A stretch of DNA of 64,000 bases, taken from assembly GCA_963667005.1 (NCBI GenBank), contig OY762937.1, positions 558,001-622,000 on the forward strand, read 5' to 3'. How positions within the stretch are numbered: the first letter of the stretch is position 1; every line of letters starts with the position of its first letter. The translations under genes and the position numbers were made by a program. The notes under the pieces are model-generated. The model did no database searches. It saw nothing but the letters and a program-made list of their open reading frames with translations, and was not told where the DNA came from. The stretch comes from G963662605 sp963667005. Lineage in GTDB: Bacteria; Bacteroidota; Ignavibacteria; Ignavibacteriales; Ignavibacteriaceae. Below, in pieces: positions 43,952 to 53,425 of this stretch.

Positions 43952-44480
43952 TAACCGCAAAGGCACAGAGACGCAAAGGATATTATTAATAACCATGTCA
44001 TTTATGACGTGGTGAGCGCAGATGTATTTTTTTGATGTAGAGACAGCCGCTTCGCGGATGAGGTGGCGAGGGGGTGCCCTCCCCGGGTTGCCCCCGGGGT
44101 TATCTCTTTTTAATCCTTTCAGGATTCGAATTGAAAATTACTCACGACTAATTTCAATCTCAAAAAAATTATATGCGTATTCCGAAGGAATATTACAGAG
44201 ATAACCGTGGGTGCAACCCACGGAGATGACCTCACTCATATATCCATCCACGAAGTGGATGAACCTTTATGCTCGCCTTGCCTTTATACATCCCGAGGGT
44301 AGCAATAAAAAAAATGAAGAAACAGGTGTTCGAGTAGAACCGCGCAAGCGAGTCGTACCTGCCCGACTACGTCAATCAGGCGGGTCGAGAACACTGGACA
44401 AAAAAAAAAGAGACATCCCGAATCTTCGGGATGTCTCTACAAAAAGAATACTTAGCGTCTTCGCGTCTCTGCGGTACGTT
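43952..44480. repeat. Large paired-arm cassette E packed with hairpin units
   Basis: The left arm 43953-43979 (ACCGCAAAGGCACAGAGACG core) and right arm 44451-44480 (GTCTTCGCGTCTCTGCGGTA core) are inverted and bracket about 480 bp. Inside are GTGCCCTCCCCGGGTTGCCC at ~44076, CCTTTCAGGATTCG, ATTCCGAAGGAATA at ~44178, CCGTGGGTGCAACCCACGG at ~44204, TCCACGAAGTGGA at ~44247, a CCTGCCCGAC...CAGGCGGG unit at 44358-44384, and AGAGACATCCCGAA/TTCGGGATGTCTCT at 44409-44439. A plus-strand open frame at 44211-44645 is made of these repeats and is not a gene. Confidence 0.75.
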
Positions 44481-44490
44481 CTTCCAGCCG

Positions 44491-45903
44491 CTATTTCTTC
44501 GGACGATAGATATGCGTCGACATACCGAAGAACACTTCCGCAGCTTCCATCACGGTTTCCGAGAGAGTCGGATGCGGATGGATCGTCAATTTCACATCGG
44601 ATACCGTTGCGCCCATTTCGATTGCGAGTACGGCTTCAGCGATAAGTTCGCCTGCGCCGGGTCCGCATATACCAACGCCGAGAATGCGTTGTGTATCGGG
44701 ATCAACGATGATTTTCGTAACACCGTCGCCTCTATCGAGTGTCGTAGCTCTGCCTGATGCAGCCCACGGGAATTTCGCGACTTCATGTTTTACATTCTGT
44801 TCGCGTGCCTGAGTCTCCGTAATACCGGCCCATGCAATTTCCGGATCGGTAAATACAACGGCAGGAATAGCGAGAGGTTCAAATGCAACTTTGTGTCCGT
44901 TGATTGCTTCGACAGCAACACGTGCTTCGTGAGCGGCTTTGTGTGCAAGCATCGGATCGCCCGCAATATCGCCGATTGCAAAAATGTTTTCATCAGCCGT
45001 TCTGCGTGCCTCATCAACTTCAATGAATCCGCGTTTGTTAACACTGACTTTCGTATTCTCTAATCCTAAACCTTCAGTAACAGGCTTTCTTCCGATTGAC
45101 ATCAAAACATAATCGTATGTTGTCTCGGTTGTTGCACCGTCTTTTGCTTGAATGGTAACGGCGATACCGTCTTTGACTTCTTTCAATCCGACTAACTTTG
45201 ATTCGAGCATGATGTTGTCAAACTTCGCACGTAATCTCTTTTCAAGGTGAGCAACCATGTCACGATCCGCACCCGGCAAAAGTCCGTTTGTCATTTCAAC
45301 AACAGAAACATTCGTTCCTAATGCCTGATATACGGAGCCGAGTTCGAGTCCGATATATCCGCCGCCGATAACCAATAACGATTTCGGTATCGCGGGAAGA
45401 TTCAATGCTGAAGTTGAATTTAGAAAACGCGGGCTGTTAACACTCAGTGAAGGAATTGTTGCGATGACTGAACCGGTCGCGATGATTGCATTTTTAAATA
45501 CAACTTCTTCAACCGTACCGTCAACCTTATCAACTTTTAATTTCGATGACGAAACAAAACTTGCGCGTCCCTGAATGTAATTGATTTTTCTCTGCTTGGT
45601 CAGCACGCCAAGTCCGCCGGTCATCTTCGCGACAACTTTGTCTTTAAATGTGCGCAGACGGTCAACGTCAATTTTCGGTTCACCGAAATCAACGCCCCAA
45701 GACTTTGCTTCCTTTGCTTCATCCACTAATTTAGCAACGTGCAGCAATGCTTTTGAAGGAATACATCCGCGGTACAGGCAAACGCCGCCCGGATTTTTTT
45801 CGGTATCAATGAGAGTTACCTGATTACCCATGTCGGCTGCGGTAAATGCTGCTGCGTATCCGCCAGGACCCGCACCGATGACTACTACTTGTGTCTCTGT
45901 CAT
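44491..45903 (-). CDS. lpd: Dihydrolipoyl dehydrogenase (E3)
   Basis: A 470-aa FAD disulfide oxidoreductase that reoxidises lipoyl groups of 2-oxo acid dehydrogenase complexes. FAD motif VVVIGAGPGGYAAAFTA, redox-active Cys42/Cys47 in GGVCLYRGCIPSKALLH, NAD motif LLVIGGGYIGLELGSVY, second FAD motif NIFAIGDIAGDPMLAHKA, and the catalytic His-Glu in LTIHPHPTLSETVMEAAE. Last gene of the E1-E2-E3 operon, 19 bp after the E2 gene. AAAGGATAGA precedes the ATG. Confidence 0.95.
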   Translation of the reverse strand: MTETQVVVIGAGPGGYAAAFTAADMGNQVTLIDTEKNPGGVCLYRGCIPSKALLHVAKLVDEAKEAKSWGVDFGEPKIDVDRLRTFKDKVVAKMTGGLGVLTKQRKINYIQGRASFVSSSKLKVDKVDGTVEEVVFKNAIIATGSVIATIPSLSVNSPRFLNSTSALNLPAIPKSLLVIGGGYIGLELGSVYQALGTNVSVVEMTNGLLPGADRDMVAHLEKRLRAKFDNIMLESKLVGLKEVKDGIAVTIQAKDGATTETTYDYVLMSIGRKPVTEGLGLENTKVSVNKRGFIEVDEARRTADENIFAIGDIAGDPMLAHKAAHEARVAVEAINGHKVAFEPLAIPAVVFTDPEIAWAGITETQAREQNVKHEVAKFPWAASGRATTLDRGDGVTKIIVDPDTQRILGVGICGPGAGELIAEAVLAIEMGATVSDVKLTIHPHPTLSETVMEAAEVFFGMSTHIYRPKK

Positions 45904-45922
45904 GTTCTCTATCCTTTAAAAC

Positions 45923-47590
45923 TTAAACTTCAATTAATAATCTCATCGGCTGCTCAAGCGAATCAATGATCCAGCGCAGGAAGCGGATGCCGTCTGCACC
46001 GTCAATAATTCTATGATCGTACGATAACGACAACGGCAGCATTAAGCGCGGTGAGAATGCACCGTTCTTATATACCTGCTCCATCGCTCCGCGCGAAACA
46101 CCGAGTATTGCTACTTCGGGAGCGTTGATAATCGGAGTAAATGATGTACCGCCGATTCCGCCGAGATTTGAAATAGTGAAACATCCTCCCTGTAAATCGT
46201 CGGGAGTAATTTTTCTTTTACGTGCTTTTTCCGAAATAACTGCAAGCTCTGCTGCGATTTCGGTTATGTTCTTTTTATCAACATCGTTTATAACAGGAAC
46301 GATAAGTCCCCGGTCGGTATCAACGGCAACGCCGATGTTATAATATTTTTTATAAACGATTTCTTTTTTATCCATATCAACGGAAGCGTTGAACTGTGGA
46401 AAAACTTTTAATGCAGATGCGACAACTTTAATAAGTATCGCGGTAACCGTCAGCTTGCCGCCGCCGGTTTTCAGTTCTACTTTACCCGAGAGCGATTTGC
46501 GCATTGCTTCAATTTCGGTTATGTCCGCTTTATCAAATTGTGTAACATGCGGAATTGTCGCCCAGGCATAACTGAGGTGATCAGCAGTGATAGAGCGGAT
46601 CTTTGACATTGCCGAACGTTCTGTTTCGCCGAACTTCGAGAAATCCGGAAGCGGTTCGTGAGCGATACCTGCACCGCCTGATGATTTGCGGCCTTCGAGA
46701 TTCAAACTCTTTACGTATGCTTTTACATCATCAAGTGTGATGCGTTTATTAACGCCTGTTCCGGGTACATTATTAATATTAACACCAAGCTCGCGTGCGA
46801 GTCTGCGTACCGAAGGTGCTGCAGGAGCCGGATTGGTTGATATAGCCGGTTGATTATCGAACGGTGTAAATTTCTTTGCCGCAGGTTTCCCCACTGGGGC
46901 TGCAGGCGCAGGTTCAACTTTCGCCGGGGCTGCTTTTACTTCCGGTGCAGGAACCGCTTTAGGTACCGCTGGCTTTGCTGCAGGAGCAGCAGCTTGACTG
47001 CTTACTTTAATTACAACCTGCCCGACTTTTGCCTTATCACCTTCTTTAACAAATACATCAGTGATAACACCACTCACGGTACTTGGCACCTCAATTGTTG
47101 CTTTGTCGGTTTCGATTTCCAAAACGATGTCATCATTTTTAATCGTATCACCGACTTTCACCAATACACGAAGTACATCTGCCGCATTAATGTTCTCACC
47201 AAGCTCAGGCAATTGCATTTCCTGTATCTTGGCTTCACCGGCTGGCGCTTCAGGAGCTGATTCTACAACGGCGGCTTTTTTCGCCGGAGCCTCTGCTACA
47301 GTCTCAAGCACGGCCGCAGGAGCAGGCGCTTCTTCAACGACGGCTTCTGCTGCAACTTCTTCAACGCTGAAAACAACCTGACCCACCTGGACTTTTTCTC
47401 CGTCTTTCACAAAGACTTCTTTTATCCGCCCACCAATGGTACTTGGCACTTCAATCGTTGCTTTGTCGGTTTCAATTTCAAGTGCCGGTTGATCGGCTTC
47501 AATGATGTCGCCTTTTTTTACGAGGACGTGCAGCACGTCGGCCGACAAAATATTTTCTCCCAATTCGGGAAGTTTAAATTCTTTTGACAT
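45923..47590 (-). CDS. aceF: Dihydrolipoamide acetyltransferase (E2)
   Basis: A 555-aa PDH core. Two lipoyl domains (1-75 and ~122-200), each with ETDKATIEVPST and lipoyl-Lys (Lys43 in the first). Ala/Pro-rich linkers separate them. A peripheral-subunit-binding domain (PSVRRLARELGVNINNVPGT) binds E1/E3. The catalytic domain ends with SLSYDHRIIDGADGIRFL, holding the active-site His and Asp. The two lipoyl segments are near-duplicate copies (LPELGENI..ADVLHVLV and LPELGENINAADVLRVLVKV), a recent-looking internal duplication. It is flanked within 25 bp by E1 and E3 genes. Confidence 0.94.
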   Translation of the reverse strand: MSKEFKLPELGENILSADVLHVLVKKGDIIEADQPALEIETDKATIEVPSTIGGRIKEVFVKDGEKVQVGQVVFSVEEVAAEAVVEEAPAPAAVLETVAEAPAKKAAVVESAPEAPAGEAKIQEMQLPELGENINAADVLRVLVKVGDTIKNDDIVLEIETDKATIEVPSTVSGVITDVFVKEGDKAKVGQVVIKVSSQAAAPAAKPAVPKAVPAPEVKAAPAKVEPAPAAPVGKPAAKKFTPFDNQPAISTNPAPAAPSVRRLARELGVNINNVPGTGVNKRITLDDVKAYVKSLNLEGRKSSGGAGIAHEPLPDFSKFGETERSAMSKIRSITADHLSYAWATIPHVTQFDKADITEIEAMRKSLSGKVELKTGGGKLTVTAILIKVVASALKVFPQFNASVDMDKKEIVYKKYYNIGVAVDTDRGLIVPVINDVDKKNITEIAAELAVISEKARKRKITPDDLQGGCFTISNLGGIGGTSFTPIINAPEVAILGVSRGAMEQVYKNGAFSPRLMLPLSLSYDHRIIDGADGIRFLRWIIDSLEQPMRLLIEV

Positions 47591-47613
47591 GACTTACCTA
47601 CTATAATTTCTTC

Positions 47614-50286
47614 TTATGAGACCATTGGGTCTAATTTATCCGGATTAATACCAAGCTCTTTTATTGCTTTCGTAACAACGCTTGATTTCACTTTACCTTC
47701 TTTTGCCAAAGCATTCAACGCAGCGAGAGTAACAAAGCGCGCATCTACTTCAAAGAATTCGCGCAACTCTCTGCGTCCTTCGCTTCTGCCGAATCCATCG
47801 GTACCGAGAGAGACAATGCTCTTCGGCAGCCACTTTGATATTGAATCTGGCAGTGCTTTCACGTAATCGGATGAAGCAATAAATACCGCGTCGTCTTTTG
47901 CATTGAACAAAGATGTAACATACGGCACTTTCGGTTTATCTCCGGGATGCAGTAAGTTCCAACGCTCGCATTCAAGGCCGTCGCGGCGCAATTCTTTATA
48001 ACTTGTCACGCTCCATACATCGGCAGAGACGTTATATTTTGTTTCGAGAATTTCCTGTGCTTTCAATACTTCATTCAAAATCGTACCGGAACCGAACAGA
48101 TGCGTTTTAACCTTTGCATCCTTCAGTGATGACGGCTTCAACTTATACATACCTTTCAGGATGCCTTCTTTCGCACCTTCGGGCATTGCCGGCATTGGAT
48201 AATTCTCATTCATTACCGTAAGATAATAGAAGACCTTTTCCTGATTTTCATACATACGGCGTATACCTTCACGCACGATAACCGCAAGCTCAAAAGCGAA
48301 AGCAGGATCGTATGTAATCAAGTTCGGCACCGTGTAAGCAAGCAGATGGCTGTGGCCGTCCTGATGCTGTAAACCTTCGCCGTTCAATGTTGTACGCCCG
48401 GCCGTTCCACCGACGATAAATCCTTTTGCCTGCATGTCTGCGGCAGCCCAGACTAAATCGCCCATGCGTTGGAATCCGAACATCGAATAGTAAATAAAGA
48501 ACGGAATCATGTTGATGCCATGATTTGCATACGACGTTCCCGCCGCGATAAATGAGGACATCGCGCCTGATTCGGTAATACCTTCTTCAAGTATCTGTCC
48601 GTTCTTTGCTTCTTTATAATATAAAAGACTGTCGCGGTCAACCGGTTCATACAACTGGCCGACGTGTGAATAAATGCCGATCTGGCGGAACAACGCTTCC
48701 ATACCAAACGTACGGGCTTCATCAGGAACAATCGGGACAATGTATTTTCCGATTTCCTTATCGCGTAAAAGTTTTGCCATAATGCGGACGAAAGCCATAG
48801 TAGAAGATACATCACGTCCTTCCGTACCCGCATAAAATTCTTCAAACAATTCTTCAGGCGGTGTTACAATCGGGGCAACACTTGTTTTACGCACCGGCAC
48901 AGGTCCGCCGAGCTCTGCTCTGCGTTCAAGCAAGTATTTTATTTCAGCACTATCATGCGACGGTTTATAGAACGGAGCTTTTGCAACGTCTTCATCCGAA
49001 ATAGGAATACCGAAACGTGTTCTGAACTCAGCGAGTTCATCTTCGTTCAATTTTTTCTGCTGGTGAGTAATGTTCTTACCTTCACCGGCTTCGCCGAGTC
49101 CGTACCCTTTAATGGTCTTTGCAAGAATTACCGTCGGCTGTCCCGTATGCTCAATAGCCGCTTTGTACGCTGCATAAACTTTTTCCGGGTCGTGGCCGCC
49201 GCGTGTCATTTTACGCAACTGTGCATCTGAAAGATGTTCAACCATCTTTAACAGATCCGGATCCGCTCCGAAAAATTCGTGGCGGAAGTATGCGCCGGAC
49301 TCAACAGTAAATTTCTGATACTGTCCGTCAACAACTTCGTTCATGCGTTTGACTAATTTTCCTTTTTCGTCCATCTCGAGAAGCTGATCCCATTCGCTGC
49401 CCCAGACAACTTTAATAACATTCCATCCGGCACCGCGGAAAGCCGCTTCGAGTTCCTGAATGATTTTTCCGTTACCGCGAACCGGGCCATCAAGACGCTG
49501 CAGGTTACAGTTGATAACAAAAATGAGATTGTCTAATTTTTCACGTGAAGCCAAGTTAATAGCGCCGAGTGTTTCGGGTTCGTCGGTTTCACCATCACCG
49601 AGGAATGCCCACACTTTACTTGAACCGGGTTGTTTTAATCCGCGATCTTCCAAGTAGCGGTTGAACCGCGCCTGATAAATTGCCATCAATGGTCCGAGAC
49701 CCATTGATACCGTAGGATATTCCCAGAAGTCAGGCATAAGCCATGGATGTGGATAAGATGAGAGTCCACCGCCTTCGGCAAGCTCACGACGGAAGTTTAA
49801 TAATTTTTCATCACTCAAACGGCCTTCAAGATATGCACGCGAGTAAATACCGGGAGCGCTGTGTCCCTGAAAGAAAATTTGATCACCGTCGTAGCCATCA
49901 CCTTTACCGCGGAAGAAATGATTGAAGGCAACTTCGAGCAATGTTGCCGCAGAAGCAAACGATGAAATATGTCCGCCGACACCACTGTCGTTTTTATTAG
50001 CCTTAACAACCATAGCCATAGCATTCCATCTGATGATGCTTTTGATGCGACGTTCAATTTCCCTGTTACCGGGATACGGAGGCTGCTTTTCTCTCGGAAT
50101 TGTGTTGATATATGGTGTGTTTGCAGTAAACGGAAGTTCGATTCCCGCCTGATGTGCACGTATTTGTAATTTTTGAAGTATCTCGATGACCCTCTGTGGG
50201 CCGCCGTTTTTAAGTACATAGTCTAGAGAATAAAACCATTCTTCATTCTCTATTTCGTTGACATCGGTAACCTTGTCATTATTCAT
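47614..50286 (-). CDS. aceE: Pyruvate dehydrogenase E1, homodimeric type
   Basis: An 890-aa thiamine-diphosphate enzyme that decarboxylates pyruvate and reductively acetylates E2. The TPP/Mg motif is AFLGDGETDEPETLGAINLA...NCNLQRLDG; the N-terminal RWNAMAMVVKANK and GDQIFFQGHSAPGIYSRA match the AceE rather than the alpha2beta2 form. Also seen: GLQHQDGHSHLLAYTVPN and a C-terminal LGTDGFGRSEGRRELREFF. Full family length. It begins the aceE-aceF-lpd operon; the 220 bp upstream is AT-rich and should hold the promoter. Confidence 0.96.
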   Translation of the reverse strand: MNNDKVTDVNEIENEEWFYSLDYVLKNGGPQRVIEILQKLQIRAHQAGIELPFTANTPYINTIPREKQPPYPGNREIERRIKSIIRWNAMAMVVKANKNDSGVGGHISSFASAATLLEVAFNHFFRGKGDGYDGDQIFFQGHSAPGIYSRAYLEGRLSDEKLLNFRRELAEGGGLSSYPHPWLMPDFWEYPTVSMGLGPLMAIYQARFNRYLEDRGLKQPGSSKVWAFLGDGETDEPETLGAINLASREKLDNLIFVINCNLQRLDGPVRGNGKIIQELEAAFRGAGWNVIKVVWGSEWDQLLEMDEKGKLVKRMNEVVDGQYQKFTVESGAYFRHEFFGADPDLLKMVEHLSDAQLRKMTRGGHDPEKVYAAYKAAIEHTGQPTVILAKTIKGYGLGEAGEGKNITHQQKKLNEDELAEFRTRFGIPISDEDVAKAPFYKPSHDSAEIKYLLERRAELGGPVPVRKTSVAPIVTPPEELFEEFYAGTEGRDVSSTMAFVRIMAKLLRDKEIGKYIVPIVPDEARTFGMEALFRQIGIYSHVGQLYEPVDRDSLLYYKEAKNGQILEEGITESGAMSSFIAAGTSYANHGINMIPFFIYYSMFGFQRMGDLVWAAADMQAKGFIVGGTAGRTTLNGEGLQHQDGHSHLLAYTVPNLITYDPAFAFELAVIVREGIRRMYENQEKVFYYLTVMNENYPMPAMPEGAKEGILKGMYKLKPSSLKDAKVKTHLFGSGTILNEVLKAQEILETKYNVSADVWSVTSYKELRRDGLECERWNLLHPGDKPKVPYVTSLFNAKDDAVFIASSDYVKALPDSISKWLPKSIVSLGTDGFGRSEGRRELREFFEVDARFVTLAALNALAKEGKVKSSVVTKAIKELGINPDKLDPMVS

Positions 50287-50509
50287 AATGAGTCCTTATC
50301 TAAATTAAGTAAAGTAGGCCGCCGTATTCATTTTTGTGAAAAGACCGCCACAGAGTATTCCACTACCCTATTACACCATCTTAAATAGAAAATTTACTAT
50401 AAAAGTTCACAAAATCAAAAATTTTCAAGCTTTTATGTAATAAATCTTAGTAATTAAGTGGCTTTGCCCGTTAAAAACTTTTTTGAATCATGTTTCAACA
50501 TCATTTAAC
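50287..50509. other. aceE promoter spacer
   Basis: AT-rich sequence between the aceE start and the end of the EamA-like gene. No ORF, no member of the dispersed hairpin families, and no recognised riboswitch. Confidence 0.4.
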
Positions 50510-50944
50510 TTAAAAAACAGCTAAAATGACAGCTCCACCTGCTATTAATGCAATACCCAGCCAGTGAATAAGACTGATCCGTTCTCCAAGAAAAATTAAG
50601 CTGAATATCGCCACAAGAACCACGCTAAATTTATCAACCGGTGCTACTCTGGAGGCGTCCCCCAATTTCAGCGCCCTGAAATAGCATAGCCACGAGGCGC
50701 CTGTAGCGATTCCGGATAAAATCAGAAATGTTACTGCTTTTGGGGATATTGTTGACAGCGGCTGGAATTGTCCAGTTGCCGTAAGAATAAAAGCCAGAAC
50801 AAACAGGATGACAATCGTCCGGATAAAAGTCGCGAAATCGGAATTAATATCTTTGATACCAACCTTCGCGAAGATTGCTGTCAATGCCGCAAACACTGCC
50901 GACAGCACCGCCCACATCTGCCATGATACAAAAATGTTTTTCAT
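50510..50944 (-). CDS. EamA-domain (DMT superfamily) small membrane transporter
   Basis: A 144-aa protein with five hydrophobic helices, i.e. a single EamA unit rather than the usual ten-TM pair. Helices include VLSAVFAALTAIFAKVGI, FIRTIVILFVLAFILTATG, AVTFLILSGIATGASWLCYF, KFSVVLVAIFSLIFLGERI and LGIALIAGGAVILAVF. Single-unit members act as dimers. The motif DASRVAPVDKFSVVLVA is typical of the family. The substrate is unknown. The start is uncertain: GGAG lies 18 nt before this ATG and nearer an upstream ATG at 50980. Confidence 0.8.
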   Translation of the reverse strand: MKNIFVSWQMWAVLSAVFAALTAIFAKVGIKDINSDFATFIRTIVILFVLAFILTATGQFQPLSTISPKAVTFLILSGIATGASWLCYFRALKLGDASRVAPVDKFSVVLVAIFSLIFLGERISLIHWLGIALIAGGAVILAVF

Positions 50945-51164
50945 GATTATTAGCTCGTTATACTCCTTCGTAAAATACAAAATTTCGGGATATGTTGCCT
51001 GTCATTCTACGGGCCAATCACATAGTTTGATTTTTGTACAACTCTCTGATCTTTTCATTAACACGCTTCTTCTGAGTGTTTTACATAAATTGGTGATGCT
51101 TTTGTCTTAGAATGAGCTTGCAAAATGAAACCCAACTAAATGCTTTTACTTATTAGTGCCGTGA

Positions 51165-51350
51165 AATTTTCTATGTCGTCCCGATGGGACTCCACTTAGT
51201 TTTTGTATACACCCCCGGGTTGAAACCCGGGGCTACAAATATATCGTCGCCAAGCGACTTATTTTTAGTCCCATAGGGACAACATATGTGTAGCCGTGGG
51301 CGTCAGCCCACGGTAAAAAGGAGAAAAGTAAATTGAGCTCCGTAGGAGCG
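51165..51350. repeat. Second intergenic cluster of REP-like hairpin units
   Basis: Successive short palindromes, 15-40 bp apart: TCGTCCCGATGGGACT near 51176, CCCCCGGGTTGAAACCCGGG near 51211, ATCGTCGCCAAGCGAC near 51242, AGTCCCATAGGGACAACAT near 51269, GCCGTGGGCGTCAGCCCACG near 51293, GAGCTCCGTAGGAGCGGCAT near 51333. The same unit types occur at 4000-4380. A remnant GTGTTAATGATGAACTC at 51422 resembles the end of the 40986-41121 element. The gap 50945-51516 holds no other gene. Confidence 0.75.
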
Positions 51351-51516
51351 GCATAGGAGATAAAAATTTTTCGATACCAAACGACAAATAATGGGAATTA
51401 GAGCATGCACAGTTGCAGCACAGTGTTAATGATGAACTCCCTCATATTTGGCTTTCACCGTTTCAATATCTAAATTTCATCAACGGATTGTAATAAGAAA
51501 TCAAGACGCATACGCT

Positions 51517-52158
51517 GTGAAAATAAAATTTTCGATAATCGTTTTACTAATTTTAATTCTAAAGACCACCGGCATGGCTCAGACACAAAAGGATACGTAT
51601 ATCGTAGATGCTCGGATGACCGCATCTGAAGCGCTCACGGGGACTCCCGCCCCGAAAAATATTGCCGCAAAAATGAAACTGATTGATGTTTCATATTTCG
51701 GCTACGACGACAAATTGCACACGGGACAATTACTGGTTAACAAGAACGTCGCAGACGAAGTTGAAAAAATATTTGCAGAATTACTGAGGTTGAAGTTCCC
51801 GATCGAGAAAGTTATACCGATTGTTCATTACAAGTGGGATGACGAGACATCCATGTACGACAATAACACGAGCAGTTTTAATTACCGCAAGGTGGTCGGA
51901 AAGAGTACCCTCTCAAAACACGCACTCGGTTACGCGATTGATATTAATCCCCGCTACAATTATTACATGAAGGATGGCCATATCAGCCCCTCAAATGGCC
52001 GCTATGATAAAACGAACAAAGGCACTATTCTGAAAAATTCTGCCGTTGTAAAACTATTCGCCAAACACGGATGGAACTGGGGCGGTGACTGGAAATCGTT
52101 GAAAGATTATCAGCACTTTGAAAAGAGCAATGAGTATATTGAATCAAAAGAAAATTAA
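51517..52158 (+). CDS. M15-family D-Ala-D-Ala carboxypeptidase-like protein
   Basis: A 213-aa exported peptidase (GTG start 51517) with signal peptide KIKFSIIVLLILILKTTGMA. The M15 zinc site appears as SKHALGYAIDINPRYNYYM (His-x6-Asp) and WNWGGDWKSLKDYQHFE (final His). The family trims cross-bridge peptides in the cell wall or acts as an endolysin-like hydrolase. The frame continues 23 codons upstream to a TTG without RBS; the GTG gives the best signal peptide. It is followed after 12 bp by a tiny membrane protein gene, probably co-transcribed. Confidence 0.82.
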   Translation: MKIKFSIIVLLILILKTTGMAQTQKDTYIVDARMTASEALTGTPAPKNIAAKMKLIDVSYFGYDDKLHTGQLLVNKNVADEVEKIFAELLRLKFPIEKVIPIVHYKWDDETSMYDNNTSSFNYRKVVGKSTLSKHALGYAIDINPRYNYYMKDGHISPSNGRYDKTNKGTILKNSAVVKLFAKHGWNWGGDWKSLKDYQHFEKSNEYIESKEN

Positions 52159-52170
52159 TGAGAGACTTGT

Positions 52171-52368
52171 ATGCAAAAAGATATTAAACGCAGTTTGATT
52201 GTAAGTGCCGTTATGGTGCTCGTGTTGGGAAGTAATGTAATTAGAATGTCAGAAACAATGAAGATTCGTCCGGTTGAGTTTTTGACGATTCTCGTCCTTG
52301 GCGCCGCCCTCGGCGTATTCCTGACCCATTTATTTATCTATTTCGGCATAAAAGGCAAAAAAGAGTAA
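52171..52368 (+). CDS. Small two-helix membrane protein
   Basis: A 65-aa protein with two hydrophobic segments (SLIVSAVMVLVLGSNVI and FLTILVLGAALGVFLTHLFI) and a short basic C-terminus (KGKKE). Not recognised. It starts 12 bp after the M15 peptidase stop with GAGAG upstream. Its proximity suggests co-expression, with no further clue to function. Confidence 0.6.
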   Translation: MQKDIKRSLIVSAVMVLVLGSNVIRMSETMKIRPVEFLTILVLGAALGVFLTHLFIYFGIKGKKE

Positions 52369-52394
52369 CGATAGGTTAATCACTGAAAAGAAAA

Positions 52395-52490
52395 ATATAT
52401 TCCCTACGGGAAATGGTTTTTATTTTTTGTTCTTCTTCTACAAAGATATAATGCCTAACGGCATATTACTATATGACGTCCGTCGGAATC
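52395..52490. repeat. Short hairpin units
   Basis: TTCCCTACGGGAA near 52402, ATGCCTAACGGCAT near 52452 and GACGTCCGTCGGAATC near 52476 are imperfect palindromes spaced like those in the larger clusters. Confidence 0.5.
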
Positions 52491-52521
52491 ATTTCATGGA
52501 AAATTCATCCCTAAAAAAATA

Positions 52522-52561
52522 ATCCGTGAGAATCCGTGTCATCGGTGTCATCCGCGTTCTA
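52522..52561 (-). repeat. Uninterrupted host repeat (empty site)
   Basis: On the minus strand this reads GAACGCGGATGACACCGATG followed by ACACGGATTCTCACGGATT. It is the unoccupied form of the host repeats at 37876 and 40861, which carry inserts after CGGA. Confidence 0.8.
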
Positions 52562-52601
52562 TTTCTGACCATTATCGCAATCCAGCATCACCGCTTAACT
52601 A

Positions 52602-53192
52602 TCACCCGGGGATTTTCCCGCAGATCAATTCGCCGCGTTTTACAATATCCGCGACAGGCTGCATCTTTCTATTAGCCATATCCACAAACGTATATTCATG
52701 GATGAAATAGGGTTTTATTTTTATGCCATATCGCTTTTCAACTTTAGAGGTCAGACCCGGGAAAGCCTCATCCAGATCATCTTTTTTGCTTTTGTAAACG
52801 ACACAAATGTTCATGGTCATGGGGACTTCCTCTTCCCTTTCCGGGTTGTAAGCAAGTACGGCAATTGAATATTCCCCAATGCGTTTAATTATCTGATTGT
52901 GGATTCCCTCAACGTAGTCAACTTCTGCCTGAAAAAGCGCCGACAAACCATTTTCAACCAAATAGTGGGATTTATTCAACGTGAATATGTAATCCCGCCC
53001 GCCGACGAGCCGGTTGACAATACCTGTTTTCTCTAATTCTTTCAAAGCAAGCAGGGCTGTCCGGTGATTGACCCCCGCCAGCCTCGCGGTTTCGCGACCC
53101 GTTGTTCCTGACTCACGGGAATACAAAACCCGAAGCACCGCTACGCAGCTTCCCGAAGTAAAAATTCCGTTAAATACATCATTTGGTAACAT
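52602..53192 (-). CDS. Winged-helix protein fused to a degenerate nucleotidyltransferase-like domain
   Basis: A 196-aa protein. Residues 1-75 form a wHTH (SGTTGRETARLAGVNHRTAL, LKELEKTGIVNRLVGGRDYI). This is followed by a helical linker (LFQAEVDYVEGIHNQIIKRI) and a segment positioned like an MNT-type nucleotidyltransferase fold (YSIAVLAYNPEREEEVPMTM then NICVVYKSKKDDL). The usual GS-x-ARGE and D-x-D catalytic motifs are absent (LAYN and NICVV stand in their place), so I infer a non-catalytic ligand or protein sensor. AAGGATA precedes the ATG. A direct repeat in its upstream region may be its operator. It is divergent from the old yellow enzyme gene. Confidence 0.65.
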   Translation of the reverse strand: MLPNDVFNGIFTSGSCVAVLRVLYSRESGTTGRETARLAGVNHRTALLALKELEKTGIVNRLVGGRDYIFTLNKSHYLVENGLSALFQAEVDYVEGIHNQIIKRIGEYSIAVLAYNPEREEEVPMTMNICVVYKSKKDDLDEAFPGLTSKVEKRYGIKIKPYFIHEYTFVDMANRKMQPVADIVKRGELICGKIPG

Positions 53193-53196
53193 AAAA

Positions 53197-53234
53197 TATC
53201 CTTATGGATAATATTTTAGCTATTTGGATAATAT
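53197..53234. promoter_or_regulatory. Operator-like repeats between the wHTH gene and the OYE gene
   Basis: TATCCTTATGGATA (53197-53210, 5-bp arms) and GGATAATAT at 53206 and again at 53226, exactly 20 bp apart (two helical turns). They lie directly upstream of the wHTH start codon in the shared divergent region, consistent with autoregulation; not proven. Confidence 0.4.
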
Positions 53235-53425
53235 ATTATACAATTTTTATTTAACTCGCGCAAGCATAATCAACTTCCTGTCATTAGTAATTAAACATAA
53301 TCTCTCAGCTTTTTACCGTTTTTTAGTCAAATAATCTAGCAAGAGGTGAAACTTTACTGCCCTTAAAATGGTTTAAACTTGAAATATTGTAAAAGTCAAA
53401 CTTAAAAACCATGAAAGTAAATACT

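Noticed and set aside
44211..44645. 144-codon plus-strand open frame between DUF1697 and lpd
   Set aside because: Built from hairpin repeats and antisense to the end of lpd; composition is Arg/Pro-rich and not protein-like.
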